This document shows positions 1-6,506 of a stretch of DNA of 6,890 nt, one piece after another (positions within the stretch are counted from its first letter, which is position 1; the number at the start of each line of letters is the position of its first letter). Position numbers and translations under genes: made by a program. Source of the DNA: Gammaproteobacteria bacterium (lineage in GTDB: Bacteria > Pseudomonadota > Gammaproteobacteria > Arenicellales > Spongiicolonaceae); assembly GCA_007570945.1 (NCBI GenBank), contig RKSH01000159.1, forward strand, positions 1 to 6,890, written 5' to 3'. The notes under the pieces were generated by a model. It did not search any database and had not been told where the DNA came from. It saw nothing but the letters and a program-made list of their open reading frames with translations.

Positions 1-782
1 TTGCGCGCGGTTAAGTCGGCCGGGTCGGGGAAGTCGGAGGGGGCGTTAATCTCACCGCCGACGCCGTATAGAAACTCCATGAAATGGCTGAACACCGGGC
101 TGCCCTGGTCGCGCCGGCGGTAGGCGTCGAGGCGCGCGCGGCCGCTCACGGTTTTGGCGAAGAAAGAGTTGGGGTCGTGGAACACCGGCGTGGCGGCGCT
201 GTCTGAGGAATGGGCGAGGGTGACCACGATGTAGCCGTGGCTGGCGAGGTATTCCGCCGCGCGGTTGAAGTCGCCGAGGCCGCCGCCGAGGCCGTGAATC
301 ATCACCACCAAGGGGAATTTGCCCGCGGCCCGCGGCGCGCCGACAAAACTCTGGAAAGTGTGGCGGCGCTGCCAAAAGCGCAGAGTCTGGTCAGCCAGCG
401 CTTCGTCGCCCATGAAAAAGTCCAGCGTGGTTTGCCGCCGGCCACTGGTTGCCGCCCACAACGCCGAGGGGTGAAGGTTGGGGCGGCGTTTAACCCGCAC
501 GCCGCTGGACGGCGACGGGTAGTAAATTTGCGTGGCCACCGTGGCCGGCTCGCCACTGGCATCGATGGCGGCCAACAGCGCGCGGTAGTCGTCGCCCTTG
601 TAGCGTGCGCCCCACGGGTCGAACGGCCGGGCGAAGTCCTTGACGAAGTTGGGCTGGACGCCGACCGCGAACGGGCCGGGGGCGTACGCCGAGGATATGC
701 GGCGGCCCGGCTCAGCCGGCGGGGCGGCACAGCCGGCCAGGGTTGCGATGGCGGCCATTAGAATCAGGGGCTTGGGGTTCAT
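1..782 (-). CDS. Lipoprotein alpha/beta hydrolase, dienelactone hydrolase/PAF-acetylhydrolase-like (3' end cut by window edge)
   Basis: This minus-strand frame starts at ATG 782-780 and stays open for 260 codons to the left edge, so the C-terminus is missing. Residues 1-18 form a lipoprotein signal: a short start (MNPK), a hydrophobic stretch, then lipobox L-A-G-C with Cys18 as the lipidated residue. This fixes the start and places the protein in the envelope. Residues 157-195 read FPLVVMIHGLGGGLGDF, then an AxYLASHGYIVV segment. This is the strand-oxyanion loop-helix-strand start of an alpha/beta hydrolase, with His163-Gly164 at the oxyanion turn, as in dienelactone hydrolases and PAF-acetylhydrolases. 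The nucleophile elbow (GxSxG), catalytic acid and His would lie beyond base 1, so activity and substrate cannot be judged. Residues 20-150 contain IYYPSP, typical of the N-terminal part of this family. No Shine-Dalgarno precedes the ATG; the leader is C/A-rich. It is transcribed divergently from the PhoX-like gene. Confidence 0.85.
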   Translation of the reverse strand, partial: MNPKPLILMAAIATLAGCAAPPAEPGRRISSAYAPGPFAVGVQPNFVKDFARPFDPWGARYKGDDYRALLAAIDASGEPATVATQIYYPSPSSGVRVKRRPNLHPSALWAATSGRRQTTLDFFMGDEALADQTLRFWQRRHTFQSFVGAPRAAGKFPLVVMIHGLGGGLGDFNRAAEYLASHGYIVVTLAHSSDSAATPVFHDPNSFFAKTVSGRARLDAYRRRDQGSPVFSHFMEFLYGVGGEINAPSDFPDPADLTAR

Positions 783-791
783 GAGGTTTTT

Positions 792-829
792 GGGGTTGTT
801 ATTGGGGGTGGGGATTATAGCGCGGGGGG
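792..829 (+). other. Four G-tracts, possible G-quadruplex, around the hydrolase -10 box
   Basis: The plus strand carries G-runs at 792-795 (4), 804-808 (5), 810-813 (4) and 824-829 (6). The loops between them are 8, 1 and 10 bases. This is the template strand of the hydrolase gene, and the TATAAT complement lies in the third loop. The G-tracts are visible directly. Folding is inferred, and the long loops make it less certain. Confidence 0.35.
814..819 (-). promoter_or_regulatory. Perfect TATAAT -10 box for the lipoprotein hydrolase
   Basis: The minus strand reads GCGCTATAATCCCC, a perfect sigma-70 -10 hexamer ending 31 bases before the hydrolase ATG. That predicts a leader of about 25 bases. 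At 17-base spacing the -35 position (837-842) reads TCACGT, a poor match, so the promoter may be weak or activator-dependent. The assignment rests on the -10 box and its placement alone. Confidence 0.5.
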
Positions 830-879
830 ATGTAATACGTGATGTGCAGTTGTCCGCGCCTTGCCCGCCATTCCCGCTG

Positions 880-909
880 TTGCGTTCTTTGCCTTCGTTC
901 CTGTATAGG
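880..909 (+). promoter_or_regulatory. Possible sigma-70 promoter for the PhoX-like gene
   Basis: TTGCGT (880-885) and TATAGG (904-909) are separated by 18 bases and lie about 55 bases before the ATG. The -35 matches the consensus at 3 of 6 positions and the -10 at 4 of 6. It is the best candidate in the divergent gap on this strand, but weak. No convincing PhoB box (two CTGTCAT repeats 11 bases apart) is present. Confidence 0.3.
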
Positions 910-962
910 TTTGGCAATCCGCCGACAGTTTCGGTTCATTTCAACCCCTTGAGGAAACCGCC

Positions 963-2831
963 ATGAAAAATTCTGACCTCTCATTCGACGACTTTGATGA
1001 ACGTCATTCACCGCCGCCGGAAACGGTCGACTTCGACGGCGTCTCACGCCGCCGCTTCCTCGGCGGCGTTGGCGCGCTCGGCGCCGGCGCGTGGCTCGGT
1101 TCACTCGGTGTGCCGCTCAGCGCATCGGCGCATCCGGACGGGCATTTGTCATTCCTGCCGGTGGCCGCCGGCGACGCCGACACCATCACCCTGCCGGCCG
1201 GCTACCACTGGCATGTGCTGGCGTCATGGGGCGACCCGTTGTGGTCGGACGCGCCCGCCTTTGATGACGCGACGCGCGGCACCGCCGCCACCCAGGCGCG
1301 CGCCCTCGGCGACAACAACGACGGCATGGATGTGTTCGTGCACGACGGCCGGCTGCTGTTGGCGGTCAACAACGAATACACCAACCGCGGCATCATCTTC
1401 GGCAACCGCCCCGACGGCAAGCCGCAAACCGACGACGATGTGCGCAAGGGCAAGCTCGCGCACGGCGTGTCGGTGTTTGAGATCCAGCAGCGGCGCGGAC
1501 GCTGGCGGGTGGTGAAGGACTCGCCGTTCAACCGCCGCATCACGCCGGACACGCCCATGGACATCACCGGCCCGGCGCGCGGTCACGCGCTGCTCAAAAC
1601 CGCCGCCGACCCGGCCGCAACGCGGGCACTGGGCACCTGGAACAACTGCGGCAACGGGCGCACGCCGTGGGGCACCTACCTCGCCTGCGAGGAAAATTTT
1701 AACGGCTATTTTTCCAGCAGCGACCCGGCCTTTGAGCGCACCGCCGAGATGAAACGCTACGGCGTCAATATTGAGGACTGGGGCTACGGCTGGCGGCAAG
1801 TGGATGAGCGCTTTGACATCAGCCGCCATCCCAACGAGCCGAACCGCGCCGGTTATGTGGTGGAAATCGACCCGGCCGACCCGCGCTCGACGCCGAAAAA
1901 ACGCACCGCGCTGGGCCGCTTCAAGCATGAAAACGCCGAGGTTGTGATTGCCGGCAACCGCCGCGTCGTGGTTTATCTCGGCGACGATGAGCGCGGCGAG
2001 TTTTTGTACCGCTTTGTCTCAAGCGGCCGTTACCGGCGCGGCGGCGACAACGCCGATTTGCTGGCCGACGGCAAACTCTATGCCGCCAGGTTCGACGACA
2101 CCGGCGGCGGCGAGTGGATTCAAATGACGCCGCGCAACACCGGCATGAGCCGCGCCGAGATTTGCGTTCACACGCGGCTGGCGGCGTCCAAAGTCGGCGC
2201 AACCACCATGGACCGGCCGGAATGGGTGGCGGCCAATCCGCACGCGCCGGAAGTGTACTGCGCGCTGACCAACAACAAAAACCGCGGGCTGAAACCGAAC
2301 AAGGGCGGCGACCCGATGCCGGTCAACGGCCCCAACCCGCGCGCCGAAAACCGCTACGGGCAAATCGTGCGCCTGCGGCCGCACCGCGGCGACCACGCCC
2401 GGCGGCGGTTCGCGTGGGACATGTTCGCGCTGGCCGGCAACCCGGCGGTGCACGCCGGCAGCCCGTACGGCGGCTCGGCCAACATCAACGCCGCCAACAT
2501 GTTCAACTCGCCCGACGGCATGCGCTTTGACTCGCAGGGGCGGCTGTGGATTCAAACCGACGGCAATTATTCCAACGAGGGCGACTTCGCCGGCATGGGC
2601 AACAACCAGATGCTGCTTGCCGACCCGCACAGCGGCGAGATTCGGCGCTTCATGGTGGGCCCGCGCGAGTGCGAGGTGACCGGCGTCACCTGGAGCGCCG
2701 ACCGCAAAACCATGTTCGTCGGCATTCAGCACCCCGGCGAGGGCGGCGGCTCGTCGCGCTTTCCCAACGGCGGCGTGCCGCGCTCGTCCATCATCGCCAT
2801 TTCGCGCGATGACGGGGGCGTGATGGGATAA
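963..2831 (+). CDS. Tat-exported PhoX-family (DUF839) phosphatase-like protein
   Basis: This 622-residue protein belongs to the PhoX/DUF839 family of secreted beta-propeller proteins. Members include calcium/iron-dependent alkaline phosphatases that release phosphate from organic esters in the periplasm. The start ATG 963 has GAGGA at 951-955. The Tat signal is clear: S28-R-R-R-F-L33, a hydrophobic stretch 34-52, and an A-S-A site with cleavage probably after Ala56. The long hydrophilic region before the twin arginines is usual for PhoX. Family landmarks are TWNNCGNGRTPWGTYLACEENF (225-246), KHENAEV (321-327), LGDDERGEFLYRFVS (339-353), DRPEWV (417-422), NSPDGMRFD (515-523) and GIQHPG (587-592). 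By motif comparison with Pseudomonas fluorescens PhoX, Cys242, Glu323, Arg418 and Glu420 are candidates for its metal-site and catalytic residues; this alignment was made by eye. The length fits the family. Many DUF839 proteins have no proven activity, so phosphatase function is likely but not certain. The gene appears monocistronic. Confidence 0.9.
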   Translation: MKNSDLSFDDFDERHSPPPETVDFDGVSRRRFLGGVGALGAGAWLGSLGVPLSASAHPDGHLSFLPVAAGDADTITLPAGYHWHVLASWGDPLWSDAPAFDDATRGTAATQARALGDNNDGMDVFVHDGRLLLAVNNEYTNRGIIFGNRPDGKPQTDDDVRKGKLAHGVSVFEIQQRRGRWRVVKDSPFNRRITPDTPMDITGPARGHALLKTAADPAATRALGTWNNCGNGRTPWGTYLACEENFNGYFSSSDPAFERTAEMKRYGVNIEDWGYGWRQVDERFDISRHPNEPNRAGYVVEIDPADPRSTPKKRTALGRFKHENAEVVIAGNRRVVVYLGDDERGEFLYRFVSSGRYRRGGDNADLLADGKLYAARFDDTGGGEWIQMTPRNTGMSRAEICVHTRLAASKVGATTMDRPEWVAANPHAPEVYCALTNNKNRGLKPNKGGDPMPVNGPNPRAENRYGQIVRLRPHRGDHARRRFAWDMFALAGNPAVHAGSPYGGSANINAANMFNSPDGMRFDSQGRLWIQTDGNYSNEGDFAGMGNNQMLLADPHSGEIRRFMVGPRECEVTGVTWSADRKTMFVGIQHPGEGGGSSRFPNGGVPRSSIIAISRDDGGVMG

Positions 2832-2895
2832 GCCGCCGGCGAGGACCGCGGCCGGGGCTGCGCACATGCGATTTGCCCGCCGCCGCCCCGTTTCC

Positions 2896-2904
2896 TGCTA
2901 TACT
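2896..2904 (+). promoter_or_regulatory. Extended -10 promoter of the aor operon
   Basis: TGCTATACT is an extended -10 element (TGn + TATACT at 2899-2904), 34 bases before the aorA ATG. The nearest -35-like hexamer is TTGCCC (2873-2878), 20 bases upstream, which is longer than ideal; extended -10 promoters tolerate a poor -35. It is the only good promoter seen upstream of the operon, and none is evident at the internal gene junctions. The transcript leader would be about 27 bases. Confidence 0.45.
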
Positions 2905-2938
2905 CGCCGCCATCACCAACCCCGACGGGAGAAGTTTC

Positions 2939-3406
2939 ATGAAATCCCTGCTGATTGACGCGGACAAGTGCACCGATTGTCTGCAGTGCGAAATGGCCTG
3001 CTCGTTTGAGAACGAGGGCGTGTTTAATCCGGCGCGGTCGCGCATCAAGGTGTTTGAGTTTGAGCACGGGCGGCGCGCCGTTCCGTACACCTGCACCCAG
3101 TGCGACGAGGCGTGGTGCCTGCACGCCTGCCCGGTGGAGGCCATCACCATCAACGCCGCCACCGGCGCCAAGGAGGTGAACGCCGAGGTGTGCGTCGGTT
3201 GCAAGGTATGCACCATCGCCTGCCCGTTCGGCACCGTGAACTACAACGAGGACACCGGCAAGGTTGTCAAGTGCGACCTGTGCGGCGGCGACCCGCAATG
3301 CGCGGCGGTCTGCCCCACCGGCGCCATCACGTACGTGGACGCCAACTGGACCGGCTACCAGCGCATGCGCGATTCCGCTGTGCGCGCCGACGGGGGTGCA
3401 TCATGA
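2939..3406 (+). CDS. aorA: AorA: ferredoxin-like subunit with four [4Fe-4S] clusters of tungsten aldehyde oxidoreductase
   Basis: This 155-residue iron-sulfur protein should carry electrons between the tungsten subunit and the FAD subunit. It has exactly sixteen cysteines in four sets: 11/14/17/21, 52/55/60/64, 85/88/91/95 and 112/115/121/125. That is the layout of the DmsB/HycB/CooF-type polyferredoxin family, with each cysteine set predicted to contribute to cubane clusters. Start ATG 2939 is chosen because GGGAGAAG (2927-2934) precedes it and MKSLLIDADKCTDC is a normal family N-terminus. The frame is open further upstream from TTG 2873, but those codons are proline/alanine-rich and overlap the promoter. 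No signal peptide is present, so it is cytoplasmic. Its TGA overlaps the aorB ATG (ATGA), implying translational coupling. In the Aromatoleum aromaticum enzyme the equivalent subunit builds a filament. The assignment as AorA rather than a CooF-like partner rests on the next three genes. Confidence 0.9.
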   Translation: MKSLLIDADKCTDCLQCEMACSFENEGVFNPARSRIKVFEFEHGRRAVPYTCTQCDEAWCLHACPVEAITINAATGAKEVNAEVCVGCKVCTIACPFGTVNYNEDTGKVVKCDLCGGDPQCAAVCPTGAITYVDANWTGYQRMRDSAVRADGGAS

Positions 3407-5226
3407 GTTGGCAGGGCAAGGTTCTGCGCGTCAATCTCAGCGCCGGCACCGCCGAGCCTGAGCCGCTCAACCTGGACTGGGCCGGCGAGTTTCTCGGCGA
3501 GCGCGGTCTGGCCACCAAATACCTGTGGGAGAACATGGATCCCAAGGCCGACCCCATGGGTCCGGACAACGTGCTCATCTTCGCCACCGGTCCGCTCACC
3601 GGCACCATGGCCTCCACCAGCGGCAGGTACGCCGTGGTCACCAAGGGCCCGCTCACCGGCGCCATCGCCTGCTCCAACTCCGGCGGCAAGTTCGGCGCCG
3701 AGCTTAAGTTCGCCGGCTACGACCTGCTCATCGTGGAAGGCCGCGCCGCCAGCCCGGTCTACCTGCACATTCAGGACGGCGATGTCCGCATCCTGCCGGC
3801 CGAGGAGTTGTGGGGCCAAACGGTGTGGTACACCGAGGACTGGATTAAGCAACGCCACCAGGACCCGCTGACCAAGGTCGCCGGCATCGGCATCGCCGGC
3901 GAGCGCGGCGTCTACTACGCCTGCGTGGTCAACGACCTGCACCGCGCCGCCGGCCGCAGCGGCGTGGGCGCGGTGATGGGGAGCAAAAACCTGAAGGCGG
4001 TGGCGGTGCGCGGCAGCGTCGGCGTCACCGTCAAGCAGCCGAAAAAATTTCTTGAAGTGGTGCGCGACACCCACAAAATGCTGGCTGAGAGCAACGGCCG
4101 CAAGGGCCTCACCAAATACGGCACCAACGCGATGATGGACAACATGCAGAATTTCGGCGGCCTGCCGACGCGCAACTTCCGCGAGGTGCAGTTTGAGGGC
4201 TACGACAAAATCGACGCCAAGGCGATGATGAAGCCCAACGCCCGCGGCCACACCAACCTGCTCACCAACAAAGCCTGCTTCGGCTGCACCATCGCCTGCG
4301 GCCGCATCGCCCACATTGACCAGGAGCACTTCACCATCGTCAACCGCAAGGAATACTGGCACGCCTCCGGCGGGCTGGAATACGAGACCGCCTACGCTTT
4401 CGGCCCGGTGGTCGGCGTGTCCGACATTGACGCGCTCACTTTCGCCGGTTTTCTGATGAACGAGCACGGCATGGACCCGATTTCTTTCGGCGTCACCCTG
4501 GCCGCGGCCATGGAGTTGTTTGAGGACGGCGTGCTCACCACCGAGGACACCGACGGCATCCCCCTCACCTTCGGCAACGCCGAGGCGCTGACGGTGATGG
4601 CCGAGAAAACCGGCAGGCAGGAGGGCTTCGGCAGGATTCTCGGCCTCGGCAGCAAGCGCATGTGCGAGAAGTTCGGCCGCCCGGAATTGTTCATGGGCGT
4701 CAAGGGCCAGGAGTTCGCCGGCTACGACTCGCGCGCGTTGCAAGGCATGGGCCTCGGCTACGCCACCAGCAACCGCGGCGCCTGCCACCTGAAGCACGAC
4801 ATGTTCACCGAGGACATGGAGGACCAGAGCGGCAACGGCAAGGCCGAGCCGTGCAAAAAGTCGCAGGACCGCGTCGCTTTCGTGGACAGCACCGGCCTGT
4901 GCCTGTTCACCGACGGCACCTGGGCCACCGAGGACTACGGCCGCCAACTGGAGGCGGCCTGCGGCGGCGACTGGCCGCTGGAGCGGCTGCTGGCCATCGG
5001 CGAGCGCACGTGGAATCTGGAGCGCAGTTTCAACCTCAAGGCCGGCCTCACCAAGGCCGACGACACCCTGCCGCCGCGCCTGCTGAACGACCCGGCGCCG
5101 TCCGGCACCGCCAAGGGCAAGGTGTGCGAGTTGGACAAGATGCTGCCGGAGTACTACGCCGCGCGCGGCTGGAACGCCGACGGCGTGCCGACGCCGGAAA
5201 CCCTGGCGCGGCTCGGCCTCGGCTGA
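3403..5226 (+). CDS. aorB: AorB: tungsten-containing aldehyde:ferredoxin oxidoreductase catalytic subunit
   Basis: This is the catalytic subunit that oxidises aldehydes to carboxylic acids, or does the reverse with a low-potential donor, at a tungsten bis-pyranopterin next to a [4Fe-4S] cluster. Its 607 residues match the family length of about 605-620. The N-terminal pterin-binding domain begins WQGKVLRVNLSAG and contains GRYAVVTKGPLTGAIACSNSGG (75-96) and the AGRSGVGAVMGSKNLKA motif (183-199). The cluster ligands are C292-x2-C295-x3-C299 plus C500 in the D495-S-T-G-L-C500 motif, which also supplies a pterin contact. Glu326/Glu328 in GGLEYETAYAFGP and His462 in SNRGACHL correspond by motif to the active-site Glu313 and His448 of Pyrococcus furiosus AOR. 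Start ATG 3403 overlaps the aorA stop, with a GGGGGTG run just upstream; the frame is open further 5' but covers aorA. No signal peptide is present. Substrate range cannot be read from the sequence. BamB of benzoyl-CoA reductase is related but needs extra partners that are absent here. Confidence 0.95.
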   Translation: MSWQGKVLRVNLSAGTAEPEPLNLDWAGEFLGERGLATKYLWENMDPKADPMGPDNVLIFATGPLTGTMASTSGRYAVVTKGPLTGAIACSNSGGKFGAELKFAGYDLLIVEGRAASPVYLHIQDGDVRILPAEELWGQTVWYTEDWIKQRHQDPLTKVAGIGIAGERGVYYACVVNDLHRAAGRSGVGAVMGSKNLKAVAVRGSVGVTVKQPKKFLEVVRDTHKMLAESNGRKGLTKYGTNAMMDNMQNFGGLPTRNFREVQFEGYDKIDAKAMMKPNARGHTNLLTNKACFGCTIACGRIAHIDQEHFTIVNRKEYWHASGGLEYETAYAFGPVVGVSDIDALTFAGFLMNEHGMDPISFGVTLAAAMELFEDGVLTTEDTDGIPLTFGNAEALTVMAEKTGRQEGFGRILGLGSKRMCEKFGRPELFMGVKGQEFAGYDSRALQGMGLGYATSNRGACHLKHDMFTEDMEDQSGNGKAEPCKKSQDRVAFVDSTGLCLFTDGTWATEDYGRQLEAACGGDWPLERLLAIGERTWNLERSFNLKAGLTKADDTLPPRLLNDPAPSGTAKGKVCELDKMLPEYYAARGWNADGVPTPETLARLGLG

Positions 5227-5231
5227 GCGGC

Positions 5232-5244
5232 GGTGAGGGTGAGG
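5232..5244 (+). promoter_or_regulatory. Tandem Shine-Dalgarno repeats before aorC
   Basis: GGTGAGG occurs twice with one shared base (5232-5238 and 5238-5244). The first copy ends 8 bases before the aorC ATG, which is ideal spacing. The second lies only 2 bases from it and is probably too close to work. This decides the start at 5247 despite a much longer open frame upstream. Confidence 0.55.
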
Positions 5245-5246
5245 CC

Positions 5247-6506
5247 ATGACCCGCCACCTGATTCTCGGCAGCGGCCCGGCCGGCATCATCGCCGCCGAA
5301 ACCCTGCGCCGCACCGACCCGCAGTGCGAAGTCACCGTCATCGGCGACGAGCCGCAGCCGCCCTACTCGCGCATGGCCATTCCCTACCTGCTGGCCGGCA
5401 ACATCGGCGAGGACGGCACCCGCCTGCGCCATTCCCCGGGCCACTACGACGACCTCGGCATCGCGGTTAAACAGGGCCGCGCCACCGCCGTCGATTCCGC
5501 CGCCCGCACCGTCACCGTGGACACCGACGGCGCCGCTTCCACAGTCGCCTACGACAAACTGCTCATCGCCACTGGCGCCCGGCCGACCGCCCCGGCCATT
5601 CCCGGCATGGACCTGGATGGCGTGGCCAACTGCTGGACCATGGCCGACGCCCGCCGCATCATCCGGCGCGCCGCCCCGGGCAGCGACGTGGTGCTGATGG
5701 GCGCCGGCTTCATCGGCTGCATCATTTTGGAGGCCTTGGCGGCGCGCAAGGTGAACCTCACGGTGGTGGAAATGGCGCCGCGCATGTTGGCGCGCATGAT
5801 GGACGACACCGGCGCCGCCATGATGCGCAGGTGGTGCGAGGCCAAAGGCGTCACCGTGCACACCGGCACCGCCGTTGCCGGCATCGCCAAGGATGGTGAA
5901 CGCCTCACCGTCACCATGGATGGCGGCGCAACCATCACCGCCGGCCTGGTGGTTTGCGCCACCGGCGTGCGCGCCAATGTGGACTTCCTCGACGGCAGCG
6001 GCATCACCGTGGACGACGGCATTGTGGTGGACCAAAACCTGCAAACCAACATCAAGGGCGTCTACGCCGCCGGCGATGTCGCCCAAGGCCCCGACTTCTC
6101 CACCGGCCGGACTGCGGTGCACGCCATCCAGCCCACCGCCAGTGAGCACGGCCGCATCGCCGCGCGCAACATGGCCGGCCGCGCCACCGGCTACGGCGGC
6201 AGCTTGTCCATGAACGTGCTGAACACGCTGGGGCTGGTGTCCAGTTCTTTCGGCCTGTGGGACGGCACCGACGGCGGCGAGCGCGCGACTTTGGTGGGCG
6301 AGGACGACCACCGCTACCTGCGGCTTGAGTTCAAGGACGACCGCCTGGTGGGCGCGCTGGCCCTCGGCCTCACCCTGCACATCGGCGTCATCCGCGGCCT
6401 CATCCAAACCAAAGTGCGGCTCGGCAAATTCAAAAAGGAATTAATGCGCGACCCGCACCGCATCATGCACGCCTACCTCGCGCAAACCCAGGGCGTGATT
6501 GCCTGA
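5247..6506 (+). CDS. aorC: AorC: FAD-dependent NAD(H) oxidoreductase subunit of the aldehyde oxidoreductase
   Basis: This 419-residue flavoprotein of the pyridine nucleotide-disulfide reductase fold probably passes electrons between the AorA clusters and NAD+. The first Rossmann motif G8-S-G-P-A-G13 binds FAD, PYSRM (40-43 region) is typical of the NirB/NADH-oxidase branch, ATG 108-110 is the usual mid-domain motif, and AAGD (274-277) contacts the FAD. The second motif G152-A-G-F-I-G157 binds the nicotinamide cofactor. The acidic Glu175 ending the next strand (LTVVE) suggests NAD(H) rather than NADP(H). No CxxxxC redox pair is present, and the cysteine used by CoA-disulfide reductases is replaced around Ser41, so it is not a disulfide reductase. 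The C-terminal 382-410 segment is basic and helical-looking and may dock on a partner. The start is set by the ribosome-binding site 8 bases upstream; it follows aorB by 20 bases and abuts the next gene exactly. Confidence 0.92.
   Translation: MTRHLILGSGPAGIIAAETLRRTDPQCEVTVIGDEPQPPYSRMAIPYLLAGNIGEDGTRLRHSPGHYDDLGIAVKQGRATAVDSAARTVTVDTDGAASTVAYDKLLIATGARPTAPAIPGMDLDGVANCWTMADARRIIRRAAPGSDVVLMGAGFIGCIILEALAARKVNLTVVEMAPRMLARMMDDTGAAMMRRWCEAKGVTVHTGTAVAGIAKDGERLTVTMDGGATITAGLVVCATGVRANVDFLDGSGITVDDGIVVDQNLQTNIKGVYAAGDVAQGPDFSTGRTAVHAIQPTASEHGRIAARNMAGRATGYGGSLSMNVLNTLGLVSSSFGLWDGTDGGERATLVGEDDHRYLRLEFKDDRLVGALALGLTLHIGVIRGLIQTKVRLGKFKKELMRDPHRIMHAYLAQTQGVIA

Noticed and set aside
210..761. A 183-codon plus-strand open frame and a 142-codon minus-strand frame (302-730) at the left end.
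   Set aside because: Both are shadows of the lipoprotein hydrolase on the minus strand, whose frame has a lipobox and a hydrolase core.
877..907. CTGTTGC (877-883) and CTGTATA (901-907) as PhoB half-sites.
   Set aside because: They are 24 bases apart instead of 11, and neither matches CTGTCAT well. No half-site lies at the correct spacing.
2853..2893. Possible terminator after the PhoX-like gene: CGGGGC (2853-2858) with GCCCCG (2885-2890) followed by TTT.
   Set aside because: The loop is 26 bases, the T-run is only three, and the right arm abuts the aor -10 box. A chance pairing in GC-rich DNA is more likely.
3100..3402. The aorB frame stays open upstream to 3100, suggesting an N-terminal extension.
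   Set aside because: That segment is out-of-frame aorA sequence. The family N-terminus WQGKVLRVNL begins right after ATG 3403.
3355..4947. A 530-codon antisense open frame opposite aorB.
   Set aside because: It is the complement of a conserved enzyme with GC-biased codons, which removes stops. Its translation is low-complexity Ala/Val/Gly/His text with no motifs.
3403..5226. Class II benzoyl-CoA reductase BamB as an alternative identity.
   Set aside because: BamB is longer (about 650 residues) and is encoded with Bam C-I including HdrA- and Nuo-like subunits. Here only AorA-, AorC- and MoaD-like genes follow.
4662..5246. The aorC frame stays open for about 195 codons upstream, suggesting a longer protein.
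   Set aside because: The upstream part is Arg/Gly/His-rich out-of-frame aorB sequence. The Shine-Dalgarno at 5235-5238 and the FAD motif eight residues after ATG 5247 define the start.
5154..6407. A 417-codon antisense open frame opposite aorC.
   Set aside because: Same artefact: Gly/Ala/His/Val-rich, no domain signal, fully covered by aorC with its two Rossmann motifs.
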